A stretch of 64,000 bases of DNA from contig JAFRJJ010000085.1 in the NCBI GenBank assembly GCA_017432325.1, positions 1-64,000 on the forward strand. The letters are read 5' to 3'. Shown here piece after piece: positions 56,780 through 64,000 of the stretch. The notes below the pieces were generated by a model. The model was not told the origin of the DNA and ran no database searches. It saw only the letters and a list, made by a program, of their open reading frames with translations. The position numbers and the translations under genes were made by a program. The stretch is from Solobacterium sp. (GTDB lineage Bacteria > Bacillota_I > Bacilli_A > Erysipelotrichales > Erysipelotrichaceae). Positions within the stretch are counted from its first letter, which is position 1; each line of letters opens with the position of its first letter.

Positions 56780-57589
56780 TCATCTGAACAGCTGTTTTCT
56801 TTTCTTTGCGGCTGAGACAAGATCATAGTCCCAAAGGAAGTTGATGTCCAGACCTTCGCAGACAGATAAAGCTTTATTAACATATTCATCTGTCATGAAC
56901 AGTTTCGGGTCATGAATATCCAGACCAACGATGACAGGGCAGTGTTTCCTGGCAAATTCTTCAAAGAAAATTCTGACAGGATAGGCGTAGCGCATGCCGT
57001 CTGTATATTCTCTTGCACCGTATTTCACCCCGCTTCCGCAGTTCAGTTCCATAGGCATATCATATTTGACAGATATATCGGCAAGACGTGAAGCTGCCGC
57101 CCTTACCGTATCATCAACGCCCGGATAGCCCCACATGAATACATCCGGATGCGCCACATAATCACAGAAATTAAGACTGCAGGCTTTTTCGATCAGATCA
57201 ACATATTCAAATACCTGTTCCGACGAAAATGGATGATATACATCGGGACCGTCCAGCCAGAGATCATGCTGGCCGAGAATGATATAATCGAGCTCTTTTC
57301 TGTACCGGCTGAGTGTTTCCCACTCACTTTCATAGTATTCACATTCCATTCCGAGATACAGGGTGATCTGATCCGCATACTTTTCCTTCAGAAATCTTAT
57401 AGAGCTGAAATAATCATCAACAAGTTCGATGTTCATTCTGCTTCGTGGTCTCGCCGTATGATAGGCTGCGTGATCACTGAAACCAAGTGTTTTCACTCCG
57501 GCTTGTATTGCCGCAATGACATATTCTTCATCTGTTCCCACAGCATGTCCGCATCTTTTGGTATGTGCATGCCAGTTTGTTTTGAGCAT
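56780..57589 (-). CDS. PHP-domain phosphatase, histidinol-phosphatase type
   Basis: Protein of 269 residues of the PHP superfamily. Metal ligands are visible in order: HAHTKRCGHA, GFSDHA, GMECEY, LGQHDL, AHPDVF and GLDIHDP. These form the trinuclear site of HisJ/HisK-type histidinol-phosphate phosphatases. No his operon is nearby, so the true substrate could be another phosphate ester. Convergent with the Cof phosphatase. Confidence 0.82.
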   Translation of the reverse strand: MLKTNWHAHTKRCGHAVGTDEEYVIAAIQAGVKTLGFSDHAAYHTARPRSRMNIELVDDYFSSIRFLKEKYADQITLYLGMECEYYESEWETLSRYRKELDYIILGQHDLWLDGPDVYHPFSSEQVFEYVDLIEKACSLNFCDYVAHPDVFMWGYPGVDDTVRAAASRLADISVKYDMPMELNCGSGVKYGAREYTDGMRYAYPVRIFFEEFARKHCPVIVGLDIHDPKLFMTDEYVNKALSVCEGLDINFLWDYDLVSAAKKRKQLFR

Positions 57590-57718
57590 AATCAGTAAAT
57601 CTCCTGTTGCTTTTTTTCAGCGTTATGATGATCAAAGCAGAAATTTTTAAAAAAGACAAGTCTTTATTGTTAATTTACGGGTGGTAATATTTGTAACGTT
57701 CGGAACGGGAGGTTTCAG

Positions 57719-57850
57719 ATGGCAAAGAATGAATCGTTGGAAGATATCCTGAGAAAACTGGAAGAAGCAGAGAAAGAGTATTCCAGAAAACTGGAAGAGA
57801 TCGATCTTGATGCGGTGATCGAAAAGGCAACGCATACAGCTGCTAAATAA
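57719..57850 (+). CDS. Small coiled-coil protein, 43 residues
   Basis: Short gene with a strong ribosome site (GGGAGG 6 bases upstream) and a terminator 11 bases after its stop. It reads MAKNESLEDILRKLEEAEKE and continues as a charged amphipathic helix (SRKLEEIDLDAVIEK). Length and heptad pattern recall the exodeoxyribonuclease VII small subunit but it is too short and lacks the partner xseA. A TAATAT box lies near 57685. A real gene is likely; the function is unknown. Confidence 0.55.
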   Translation: MAKNESLEDILRKLEEAEKEYSRKLEEIDLDAVIEKATHTAAK

Positions 57851-57861
57851 TAACTGACAGG

Positions 57862-57894
57862 ACAGAGTGCATATGATACTGCATTCTGTTTTTG
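57862..57894 (+). terminator. Terminator after small coiled-coil gene
   Basis: ACAGAGTGCA / TGCATTCTGT stem (one G-T pair) followed by T5. Confidence 0.8.
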
Positions 57895-57932
57895 TTTTAC
57901 GGGGGACTCAGTACAGGTCTTTGCCTGAAAAA

Positions 57933-57962
57933 AGGATACAGACAATGATCTGCCTGTATCCT
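57933..57962 (-). terminator. Terminator of GltD-like gene
   Basis: AGGATACAG / CTGTATCCT stem; on the minus strand it is followed by T6. Confidence 0.8.
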
Positions 57963-57972
57963 GATCTCCGGA

Positions 57973-59193
57973 TCAATTCTTGTTTTCCATATACCGGATC
58001 ATAGCTTCAGCAGCTTTTTTTGCTGCATCTGCCGCATGTACGACCGTCAGCGGTCCGGTAACAACATCTCCTGCCGCAAATACTCCGTCAACGGTAGTCA
58101 TTCCGTTTTCATCTGTGATCAGCAGTCCTTTGCTTGTTCCTTCCAGGTGCTCTGTACTCATGATCAGTTTATCCTTGGGACCCTGGCTGATCGCAATGAT
58201 CACTGAATCAGCCGGAATGAGTTCTTCCTTGTCAGAGATCCCGATCAGGTTTCCTTCTTCATCCAGTATGGATTCTGCAAATACAGGTCCTTCCGGGCTG
58301 ATCCTGCGGATACTCTTTCCGTAAATAAATTCTGTTCCATCAAGTTCCGCATAAGACATTTCATGAGAACTTGCTGTTGCGTGCATATCTCTTGAGAACA
58401 TCATGACACGTTCCGCACCGTTGCGGAATGCAGTTCTGGCAACGTCCATTGCTACATTTCCCATTCCGATTACGGCGACTGTTCTTCCAAGATCGTGGTG
58501 CTTCGGGTTTTCCAGATATGAAATGCCGAAGTGGACATTTGCAAGTGATTCTCCTTCAATGCCAAGAGTATTCGGACGCCATACGCCTGTGCCGACAAAT
58601 ATAGCCGCATAACCATCACGGAACAGATTGTCGATTCGAAGGGCACCGCCGATCGTTGTGTTCAGACGGATCTGGACTCCAAGTCTGCCGAGAAGCTTCT
58701 GATATCTGTCGATAATCGTTTTGGAAAGACGGAAATCGGGAATGCCGTATCTCAGCATACCGCCGATCTGGTTCTTTCTCTCGAAGATCGTTACGTCGTA
58801 GCCGTTCTGTGCAAGAATGACCGCGGCAGTGAGACCTGCCGGACCTGATCCGATCACAGCACATCTTTTACCTTTTTTCTCGATATTGCCCGGGCGGTAT
58901 CTGTCAAGATATCCATCAGAAACAAACTTTTCTATCTCATAAAACTGAACGGGCGTTCCTTTTTTTCCAAGAACACAGTGCCCACGGCACTGTGCCTCAT
59001 GGTTGCAGACGATTGCGCATACAGCACTCATCGGATTGTTCATGAACAGCTGTTCACCGGCTTCCATGACCTTTTTTTCTTTAAAAAGAGAAATAATATG
59101 AGGTATTGGTGTGTGGATGGGGCAGAATTTCTGACACATAGGCACTTTGCAGTTCAGGCAGCGCTGTGCCTCATTTTCTATATGAATTGCCAT
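57973..59193 (-). CDS. GltD-like NAD(P)-dependent flavin oxidoreductase
   Basis: Protein of 406 residues resembling the small subunit of glutamate synthase and NfnL. The N-terminal ferredoxin-like domain has two cluster motifs, CLNCKVPMCQKFCP and CAIVCNHEAQCRGHC. FAD site is VIGSGPAGLTAAV (near 113), NADPH site VIGMGNVAMDVART, and the C-terminal FAD contact GVFAAGDVVTGPLTVVHA. It is shorter than GltD (~470). No gltA/gltB partner is nearby, so it may feed another acceptor. GAAGGAG precedes the ATG. Confidence 0.85.
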   Translation of the reverse strand: MAIHIENEAQRCLNCKVPMCQKFCPIHTPIPHIISLFKEKKVMEAGEQLFMNNPMSAVCAIVCNHEAQCRGHCVLGKKGTPVQFYEIEKFVSDGYLDRYRPGNIEKKGKRCAVIGSGPAGLTAAVILAQNGYDVTIFERKNQIGGMLRYGIPDFRLSKTIIDRYQKLLGRLGVQIRLNTTIGGALRIDNLFRDGYAAIFVGTGVWRPNTLGIEGESLANVHFGISYLENPKHHDLGRTVAVIGMGNVAMDVARTAFRNGAERVMMFSRDMHATASSHEMSYAELDGTEFIYGKSIRRISPEGPVFAESILDEEGNLIGISDKEELIPADSVIIAISQGPKDKLIMSTEHLEGTSKGLLITDENGMTTVDGVFAAGDVVTGPLTVVHAADAAKKAAEAMIRYMENKN

Positions 59194-59360
59194 TTGATAT
59201 GTCTCCTTCTGTATTAATTATACAAAACATATAGGAATGTATAGTTTTTAAAATGATGAAAATGATCATGTTTCTGACGGTTTCTGATAATTCGGAACAT
59301 TGGCTGAATAATCATCAGTGAATCGTCCATACAATGCTTGAAGAACAGGCAGAATTAGTA

Positions 59361-59393
59361 TATATTACATTTGAACAGTTGTTCAAATGTAAT
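59361..59393 (+). promoter_or_regulatory. 14-2-14 palindromic operator over the metal-pump promoter
   Basis: ATTACATTTGAACA (59364-59377), GT, then TGTTCAAATGTAAT (59380-59393) form a perfect 30-base inverted repeat. TATATT (59361-59366) could be the -10. The TGAACA...TGTTCA core is the pattern bound by ArsR/SmtB-family metal sensors (CzrA, CadC, SmtB). No ArsR gene lies in the window. Confidence 0.7.
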
Positions 59394-59409
59394 AAAAAAA
59401 GAGGGCGTT

Positions 59410-62400
59410 ATGAATAATGATCATCATAGTGAATATGCAACATACAGGTTTGGAATTACAGGCATAGACTGTGCAGACTGTGCCGCCAAACTGGAAGGGA
59501 AAATCGCTCAGATCCAGGGGATCTCAAATGTAGTCCTGAACTTCATGACAAGCACTTTGACATATGACTGTGATCATGATGAAGGAAAACGCATCGAAGC
59601 AGAGATGCGTGAGATCGTTGCTAAGGAAGAGCCGGACGCTTCGGTTACCTCAAGAGGGCATAAGCATCATCATGAGCATCATGATGAAGAAAAACATGAG
59701 ACAGCGACCTATAAGTTTGAGATCACAGGAATCGACTGCGCAAACTGTGCTGCCAAACTGGAAAGCAAGATCGCTCAGATCCAGGGGATCTCAAATGTAG
59801 TCCTGAACTTCATGACCAGTACTCTGACATATGACTGCGATCATGATGAAGGACAACGCATTGAAGCAGAGATGAGGGAAATTGTTGCCAAGGAAGAGCC
59901 GGATGCTACAGTCACTTCAAAAGGACATTCCCACCATCACCACAGTCATGAACATCATCATGAAGAACATGATTCATGCAGCTGTCATCATGAGCATGAT
60001 GAACATGAGACATGTGAATGTCATACCGAACATCATGATGAGGAAGAACACGAAACAGCTACTTATAAGTTTGAGATCACAGGAATCGACTGCGCGAACT
60101 GTGCTGCCAAACTGGAAGGAAAGATCGCTCAGATTCAGGGGATCTCAAATGTAGTCCTGAACTTCATGACCAGTACTCTGACATATGACTGTGATCATGA
60201 TGAAGGAAAACGCATTGAAGCGGAGATGAGGGAAATTGTTGCCAAGGAAGAGCCGGATGCTACAGTCACTTCAAAAGGACATTCCCACCATCACCACAGT
60301 CATGAACATCATCATGATGAACATGAGACATGTGAATGTCATACCGAACATCATGATGAGGAAGAACACGAAACAGCGACCTATAAGTTTGAGATCACAG
60401 GAATCGACTGTGCAAACTGTGCTGCCAAGCTGGAAAGCAAGATCGCTCAGATCGAAGGGATATCAAATGTAACCTTGAACTTCATGACCAGCACTCTGAC
60501 ATATGACTGTGATCATGATGAAGGACAACGTATTGAAGCGGAGATGAGGGAAATCGTTGCTAAAGAAGAACCGGAAGCTTCGGTTACTTCAAAAGGACAT
60601 TCTCACCATCACTACGACCATGAGCATCACCATGAAGAACACGAGACGGTCGAAGTTCATGAAGTGATCACCGAACGTACCAGACGCTACAGCGCGGTCG
60701 GGATCGACTGCGCCGACTGTGCTGCCAAACTTGAAGGCAAGATTGCAAAGATCGAAGGCATATCAAATGCACATATCAGCTTTATGAACAGCACATTGAC
60801 TTATGACTGTGATGAAGCAGATGTGGAAAGAATAGAAAATGAAGTGAAAGAGATCTTTGCAAAAGAAGAGCCTGATGCTGTGGTAAATCCTCTAACAGAG
60901 GAGATCCGCAAGGAAGTAAAAGCAGCTGCTGATGAGGATGATGACAGGTCGACATTGTATCGTCTGATCTGCGGAGCAGTATTGTTTGTGGTCGGTCTGT
61001 TCCTGAACGGTACGGTCCAGACAGTCGTGGAACTTGCCGCATATCTGGTATTAGGCTGGGATGTACTGTACAAAGCTGTTAAAGGAATCGGCAGGGGTCA
61101 GGTGTTTGATGAACATTTCCTGATGGCTGTTGCGACAATTGCAGCGATCTATCTGAAGGATTACAGAGAAGCTGCAGGCGTTATGCTGTTTTACCAGATC
61201 GGTGAATATTTCCAGGATCTTGCGGTAGCCAAGAGCAGACGCTCAATTGGTGAACTGATGGATATCCGTCCTGAATCAGCCGATGTATTCAGACGCGGAC
61301 AGTGGCAGACGGTGGATCCCGATGATGTAAGGATCGGAGAACGCATCAGAGTCAGACCGGGTGAAAGGGTACCTTTGGACGGCACTATCCTTTCCGGCGC
61401 GTCATCCCTTGACACTTCATCACTGACCGGTGAATCAAAGCCGCGTGATGTAGATGTTGGGGATGAGGTGATCAGCGGTTCTGTCAATCAGACAGGTGTG
61501 CTGGAAATGAAAGTCACCAAAGAATACGGTGACAGTACGGTTGCCAGGATCCTGGATCTTGTGGAAAATCAGGAATCAAGGAAATCATCACAGGAAAACT
61601 TCATCACAAAGTTCTCAAGAGTCTATACACCTGCTGTTGTATTCTCAGCGATCGCTGTAGCGATCATCGTTTCACTGCTTGGTTATGGTATTGAGGAAGG
61701 TGTCAGACGTGCATGTACATTCCTTGTTATCTCCTGCCCTTGCGCACTTGTAATATCGATCCCCCTGTCATTCTTTGCCGGGATCGGCGGACTTTCCAGC
61801 CGCGGAATTCTTGTAAAAGGCGCAAACCTGATCGAACCGCTTGCGAAAGTGGATCAGGTCGTTATGGATAAAACAGGTACACTGACATCCGGGAAATTCG
61901 CCGTGGAAGAGATCCTGGCTGAGGAAGGAATGAAAGCACAGATCCTTGAGGATGGCGCATATGCAGAGTCATTGTCAAATCATCCGGTCGCTGTTGGGAT
62001 AAGGGAGGCTTATGGAAAGCAGTTTGATCAAAGCAGGATCAGCGAGATGAAAGAAATTGCGGGCCGCGGTGTATCAGTCAAATATGATGGGCATGCAGTG
62101 CTTGCGGGCAACTATAAACTCATGCAGGATCACCAGATCGAATGCCGACCGGAAACAGCTGCCGGTACATTGGTCTATGTGGCAAGGGACGGTGTGTATG
62201 AAGGATGTCTGGTTCTGCGTGACCAGCTGAAACCGGACGCTAAGGAAGCTGTGCAGTCTCTGCAGGCAGCCGGAAAGAAATGCATTATCGTATCCGGTGA
62301 CAACCAGGAAACAACGGATATGATCGCGAAACAGCTTGGTATGGATATGGCATTCGGTGAATGCATGCCGGCAGACAAAGTAGAACGTCTGCAGGAACTG

Positions 62401-62760
62401 AAGAAGAACGGAACGACAGCGTTTATTGGTGATGGTGTCAATGACGCTCCGGTACTGACAGCTGCGGATACCGGATTTGCTATGGGTGCACTGGGAAGCG
62501 ATGCGGCGATCGAAGCGGCGGATGTCGTGATCATGGATGATCAGCCCTCAAAGATATCCCTGGCGATCACCAGTGCGCAGAGGATCCTGCGTGTTGCGAA
62601 CCAGAATATCTACGGTGCGATCATTGTCAAAGTCGCCACATTGATCCTTGGCGCTTTCGGTATCGCAAATATGTGGATGGCTATTTTTGCCGACACGGGA
62701 GTTGCTATGCTTTGTGTCATGAACTCCATGAGACTGCTCCACATCGCTAGAAAACAATGA
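59410..62760 (+). CDS. Zn/Cd/Pb-type P1B ATPase with five N-terminal HMA domains
   Basis: Metal-exporting P-type ATPase, 1116 residues. Five metal-binding HMA domains precede the pump, each with GIDCA(D/N)CAAKLE. They are separated by His/Glu-rich linkers such as HSHHHHSHEHHHEEH. The core has membrane CPC (776-778) in SCPCALVISIPLSFF, phosphorylated Asp820 in DKTGT, and FADTGVAMLCVMNSMRLL at the end; this points to P1B-2 (ZntA/CadA) rather than copper. Usual members have one or two HMA domains and 600-800 residues. GAGGG precedes ATG 59410; the frame extends into the operator and is rejected. Own terminator at 62769. Confidence 0.92.
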   Translation: MNNDHHSEYATYRFGITGIDCADCAAKLEGKIAQIQGISNVVLNFMTSTLTYDCDHDEGKRIEAEMREIVAKEEPDASVTSRGHKHHHEHHDEEKHETATYKFEITGIDCANCAAKLESKIAQIQGISNVVLNFMTSTLTYDCDHDEGQRIEAEMREIVAKEEPDATVTSKGHSHHHHSHEHHHEEHDSCSCHHEHDEHETCECHTEHHDEEEHETATYKFEITGIDCANCAAKLEGKIAQIQGISNVVLNFMTSTLTYDCDHDEGKRIEAEMREIVAKEEPDATVTSKGHSHHHHSHEHHHDEHETCECHTEHHDEEEHETATYKFEITGIDCANCAAKLESKIAQIEGISNVTLNFMTSTLTYDCDHDEGQRIEAEMREIVAKEEPEASVTSKGHSHHHYDHEHHHEEHETVEVHEVITERTRRYSAVGIDCADCAAKLEGKIAKIEGISNAHISFMNSTLTYDCDEADVERIENEVKEIFAKEEPDAVVNPLTEEIRKEVKAAADEDDDRSTLYRLICGAVLFVVGLFLNGTVQTVVELAAYLVLGWDVLYKAVKGIGRGQVFDEHFLMAVATIAAIYLKDYREAAGVMLFYQIGEYFQDLAVAKSRRSIGELMDIRPESADVFRRGQWQTVDPDDVRIGERIRVRPGERVPLDGTILSGASSLDTSSLTGESKPRDVDVGDEVISGSVNQTGVLEMKVTKEYGDSTVARILDLVENQESRKSSQENFITKFSRVYTPAVVFSAIAVAIIVSLLGYGIEEGVRRACTFLVISCPCALVISIPLSFFAGIGGLSSRGILVKGANLIEPLAKVDQVVMDKTGTLTSGKFAVEEILAEEGMKAQILEDGAYAESLSNHPVAVGIREAYGKQFDQSRISEMKEIAGRGVSVKYDGHAVLAGNYKLMQDHQIECRPETAAGTLVYVARDGVYEGCLVLRDQLKPDAKEAVQSLQAAGKKCIIVSGDNQETTDMIAKQLGMDMAFGECMPADKVERLQELKKNGTTAFIGDGVNDAPVLTAADTGFAMGALGSDAAIEAADVVIMDDQPSKISLAITSAQRILRVANQNIYGAIIVKVATLILGAFGIANMWMAIFADTGVAMLCVMNSMRLLHIARKQ
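59461..60860 (+). repeat. Five tandem HMA coding repeats
   Basis: The codons for GIDC in successive HMA domains start at 59461, 59728, 60082, 60400 and 60700, intervals of 267, 354, 318 and 300 bases, all multiples of three. Units 1-4 are nearly identical over ~180 bases (for example CAAATGTAGTCCTGAACTTC recurs in units 1-3), as are the His-codon linkers after units 2 and 3. Unit 5 has diverged. Recent duplication or gene conversion is the likely cause, and length variation between strains is expected. Confidence 0.9.
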
Positions 62761-62768
62761 TTAAGAAG

Positions 62769-62799
62769 AGGCAGATATTTACAGAATGTCTGCCTTTTT
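62769..62799 (+). terminator. Terminator after metal-pump gene
   Basis: AGGCAGA / TCTGCCT stem followed by T4-5. It directly precedes the next promoter. Confidence 0.75.
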
Positions 62800-62810
62800 G
62801 ACGCTTCGGG

Positions 62811-62828
62811 TGATAGAATGACGTTATG
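62811..62828 (+). promoter_or_regulatory. Extended -10 box directly before D,D-carboxypeptidase gene
   Basis: TGATAGAAT (TGN plus TAGAAT at 62814-62819), then 6 bases, then ATG. No Shine-Dalgarno motif. The sequence between closely resembles that before the GNAT gene at 32159 (AATGACGTTATG versus AATGATGTTATG). Confidence 0.45.
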
Positions 62829-64000
62829 AAAAAATTAATGAGTATTTTTTGGGTAATGTGCCTTGCTGTACTTCCCGTATATGCCGAAGAAGAAACCGCT
62901 GATCCGGAGATGCTGCCGGAAGAAAGTGCGGAACCGACACCTGAACCGGAGCCTGCCTACAGAGTCGATGCTTCGTCTGCGGTTCTGATGGACAAAACAT
63001 CCGGAAATATCCTGTTTGAACAGGATAAGGATAACCGTATCGATCCGGCAAGTCTTACAAAGCTGATGACGGTATATCTTGGCGTCGAAAATCTGAGTGA
63101 TGACAAAGAGCTTTCAATGACAGCCGAGGCATTCGAAACATATGACCATAGTTTTGGTGTCCTTTGGATCGAGCAGGGTGAAACAATGTCCGCAAGCAGC
63201 GCGGAACATGCGGCTATGCTTGCCAGCGCAAACGACACTGCGGCAATGATCGCTGAAGCTGTCAGTTCTTCACAGGATGGCTTCATAACAAAAATGAATA
63301 TTACAGCTGCCCAGTTTGGGATGGAGAATACGCATTTCCAGAATATATTCGGTATTCATAATGATTCCAATTATTCGACCGCATATGATATGGCATTGCT
63401 GCTGAGAAAAGCACTCGGCAATGAAACGTTCAGAAACATATTCGGCAGAGCATCCTATACGATTCCCGCCACGAATTTTGCTGTTGCCAGGAATCTGGTC
63501 AACGACTGTGCACTGCTCAGGGATACAGGCTATTACTATGAAAAGGCAACCGGCGGAAAGATCGGCAATACTCCTGAAGGCGGTTTCTCACTTGCGGCGA
63601 CTGCAAAAGATGACAACGGAATGGAGCTGATCGCCGTGGTGCTTGGTGAAGAAAATGCCGCAGCAGCCTATAACGACATCGTTTCGATGTTTGAATACGG
63701 ATTCTCCAATTTCCAGTCGATCACATTCGCCGCAATGGATATCGGAGAAAAAACAGTCGAGGTGATGAAGGGTAAAAAGCATGTCGCTGATGTGCACTTT
63801 ACGAACACCGGTGATTACCATGTACTGCTTCCTACCGGACTGGATGCGTCTACACTGACCGCAGAAGCAGTCGTTAACAATGAAGAAGAAACAAATCCGG
63901 AAGTGATCACAGCTGATGTTGTATTCAAGCTGGAAGATCTGGTCGTCGGTACAACTCCGATGCACCGCGAGATCACATATTATGATACGAGCATAGCGGC
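62826..64000 (+). CDS. D-alanyl-D-alanine carboxypeptidase, partial (right window edge)
   Basis: Penicillin-binding protein of the S11 (DacA/DacF) family; 391 codons are visible and the frame is still open at the window end. Signal peptide MKKLMSIFWVMCLAVLPVYA, then an acidic Pro/Glu linker. Active-site motifs are Ser76-x-x-Lys79 in PASLTKLMT, S134-A-N136 in ASANDTAAM, and K245-I-G in TGGKIGNTPEGG, where KTG is usual. The C-terminal beta domain starts near residue 295. It trims D-Ala from peptidoglycan stem peptides. The start lacks a ribosome site but has an extended -10 box 6 bases upstream. Confidence 0.88.
   Translation, partial: MKKLMSIFWVMCLAVLPVYAEEETADPEMLPEESAEPTPEPEPAYRVDASSAVLMDKTSGNILFEQDKDNRIDPASLTKLMTVYLGVENLSDDKELSMTAEAFETYDHSFGVLWIEQGETMSASSAEHAAMLASANDTAAMIAEAVSSSQDGFITKMNITAAQFGMENTHFQNIFGIHNDSNYSTAYDMALLLRKALGNETFRNIFGRASYTIPATNFAVARNLVNDCALLRDTGYYYEKATGGKIGNTPEGGFSLAATAKDDNGMELIAVVLGEENAAAAYNDIVSMFEYGFSNFQSITFAAMDIGEKTVEVMKGKKHVADVHFTNTGDYHVLLPTGLDASTLTAEAVVNNEEETNPEVITADVVFKLEDLVVGTTPMHREITYYDTSIA

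Noticed and set aside
59461-60860. CRISPR-like or minisatellite repeat
   Set aside because: Repeat units are ~270-350 bases, in frame, and encode HMA domains inside one gene.
59410-62760. Copper-transporting P1B-1 ATPase
   Set aside because: CPC is followed by ALVISIP instead of ALGLATP, and the last helix carries FADTGVA; both are Zn/Cd/Pb-type features.

Overview
The window is 64 kb of a gene-dense, low-to-mid GC Bacillota chromosome. Most genes carry strong AGGAGG-type ribosome sites, intergenic gaps are under 260 bases, and simple hairpin/T-tract terminators follow most units. AddA/AddB recombination nuclease, an XRE-cupin/PotABCD polyamine operon, phospho-beta-glucosidases, a BglG-type PTS regulator, Cof-type phosphatases and many MATE pumps together fit the Erysipelotrichaceae and relatives (inference from gene content only). 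I see no tRNA, rRNA, phage or CRISPR array. The left edge holds the last ~100 bases of a group II intron (domains V and VI).

Layout. 0.1-10.3 kb: gamma-glutamyltransferase, GH1 phospho-beta-glucosidase, two MATE pumps, HD hydrolase, CvpA-like protein, a gene remnant, MFS transporter and a zinc-ribbon protein under a palindromic operator. 10.3-18.5 kb: mainly minus-strand enzymes (metallophosphoesterase, orphan PTS IIB-like protein, SDR plus Cof phosphatase, nitrilase, NIF3-like, second Cof phosphatase, 2',5' RNA ligase family) with a transglutaminase-like protein and a small membrane protein on the plus strand. 18.6-26.4 kb: BglG-type regulator, then addBA. 26.5-30.6 kb: unknown protein, XpaC-like membrane protein and a double AAA+ ATPase. 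30.7-42.1 kb: MATE, GNAT plus second gamma-glutamyltransferase, EamA exporter, paired short chromate transporters, PepC, second GH1 with its own operator, second orphan IIB-like protein, GNAT, MATE.

42.1-50 kb is the most coherent part. A 25-codon leader peptide with tandem Cys codons and an attenuator-like terminator precede cysK-cysE-SagB-type oxidoreductase. This is followed by an XRE-cupin regulator and potABCD, whose PotA carries an inserted module of two related repeats. 50-64 kb: esterase, a lipoprotein sortase homologue without the catalytic His, ceramidase-like hydrolase, cytidylate-kinase-like protein, a MATE/UPF0303/Cof operon, PHP phosphatase, a 43-residue protein, a GltD-like oxidoreductase, a Zn/Cd-type P1B ATPase with five tandem metal-binding domains behind a 14-2-14 palindrome, and a D,D-carboxypeptidase running off the right edge.

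The strongest leads are the cysteine-codon attenuator ahead of cysK, the penta-HMA metal pump, the XpaC/AAA+ cluster, the two orphan IIB-like paralogues, the PotA insertion, and a recurring promoter layout in which a -10 box lies 6-7 bases before the start codon with no ribosome site (candidate leaderless mRNAs).
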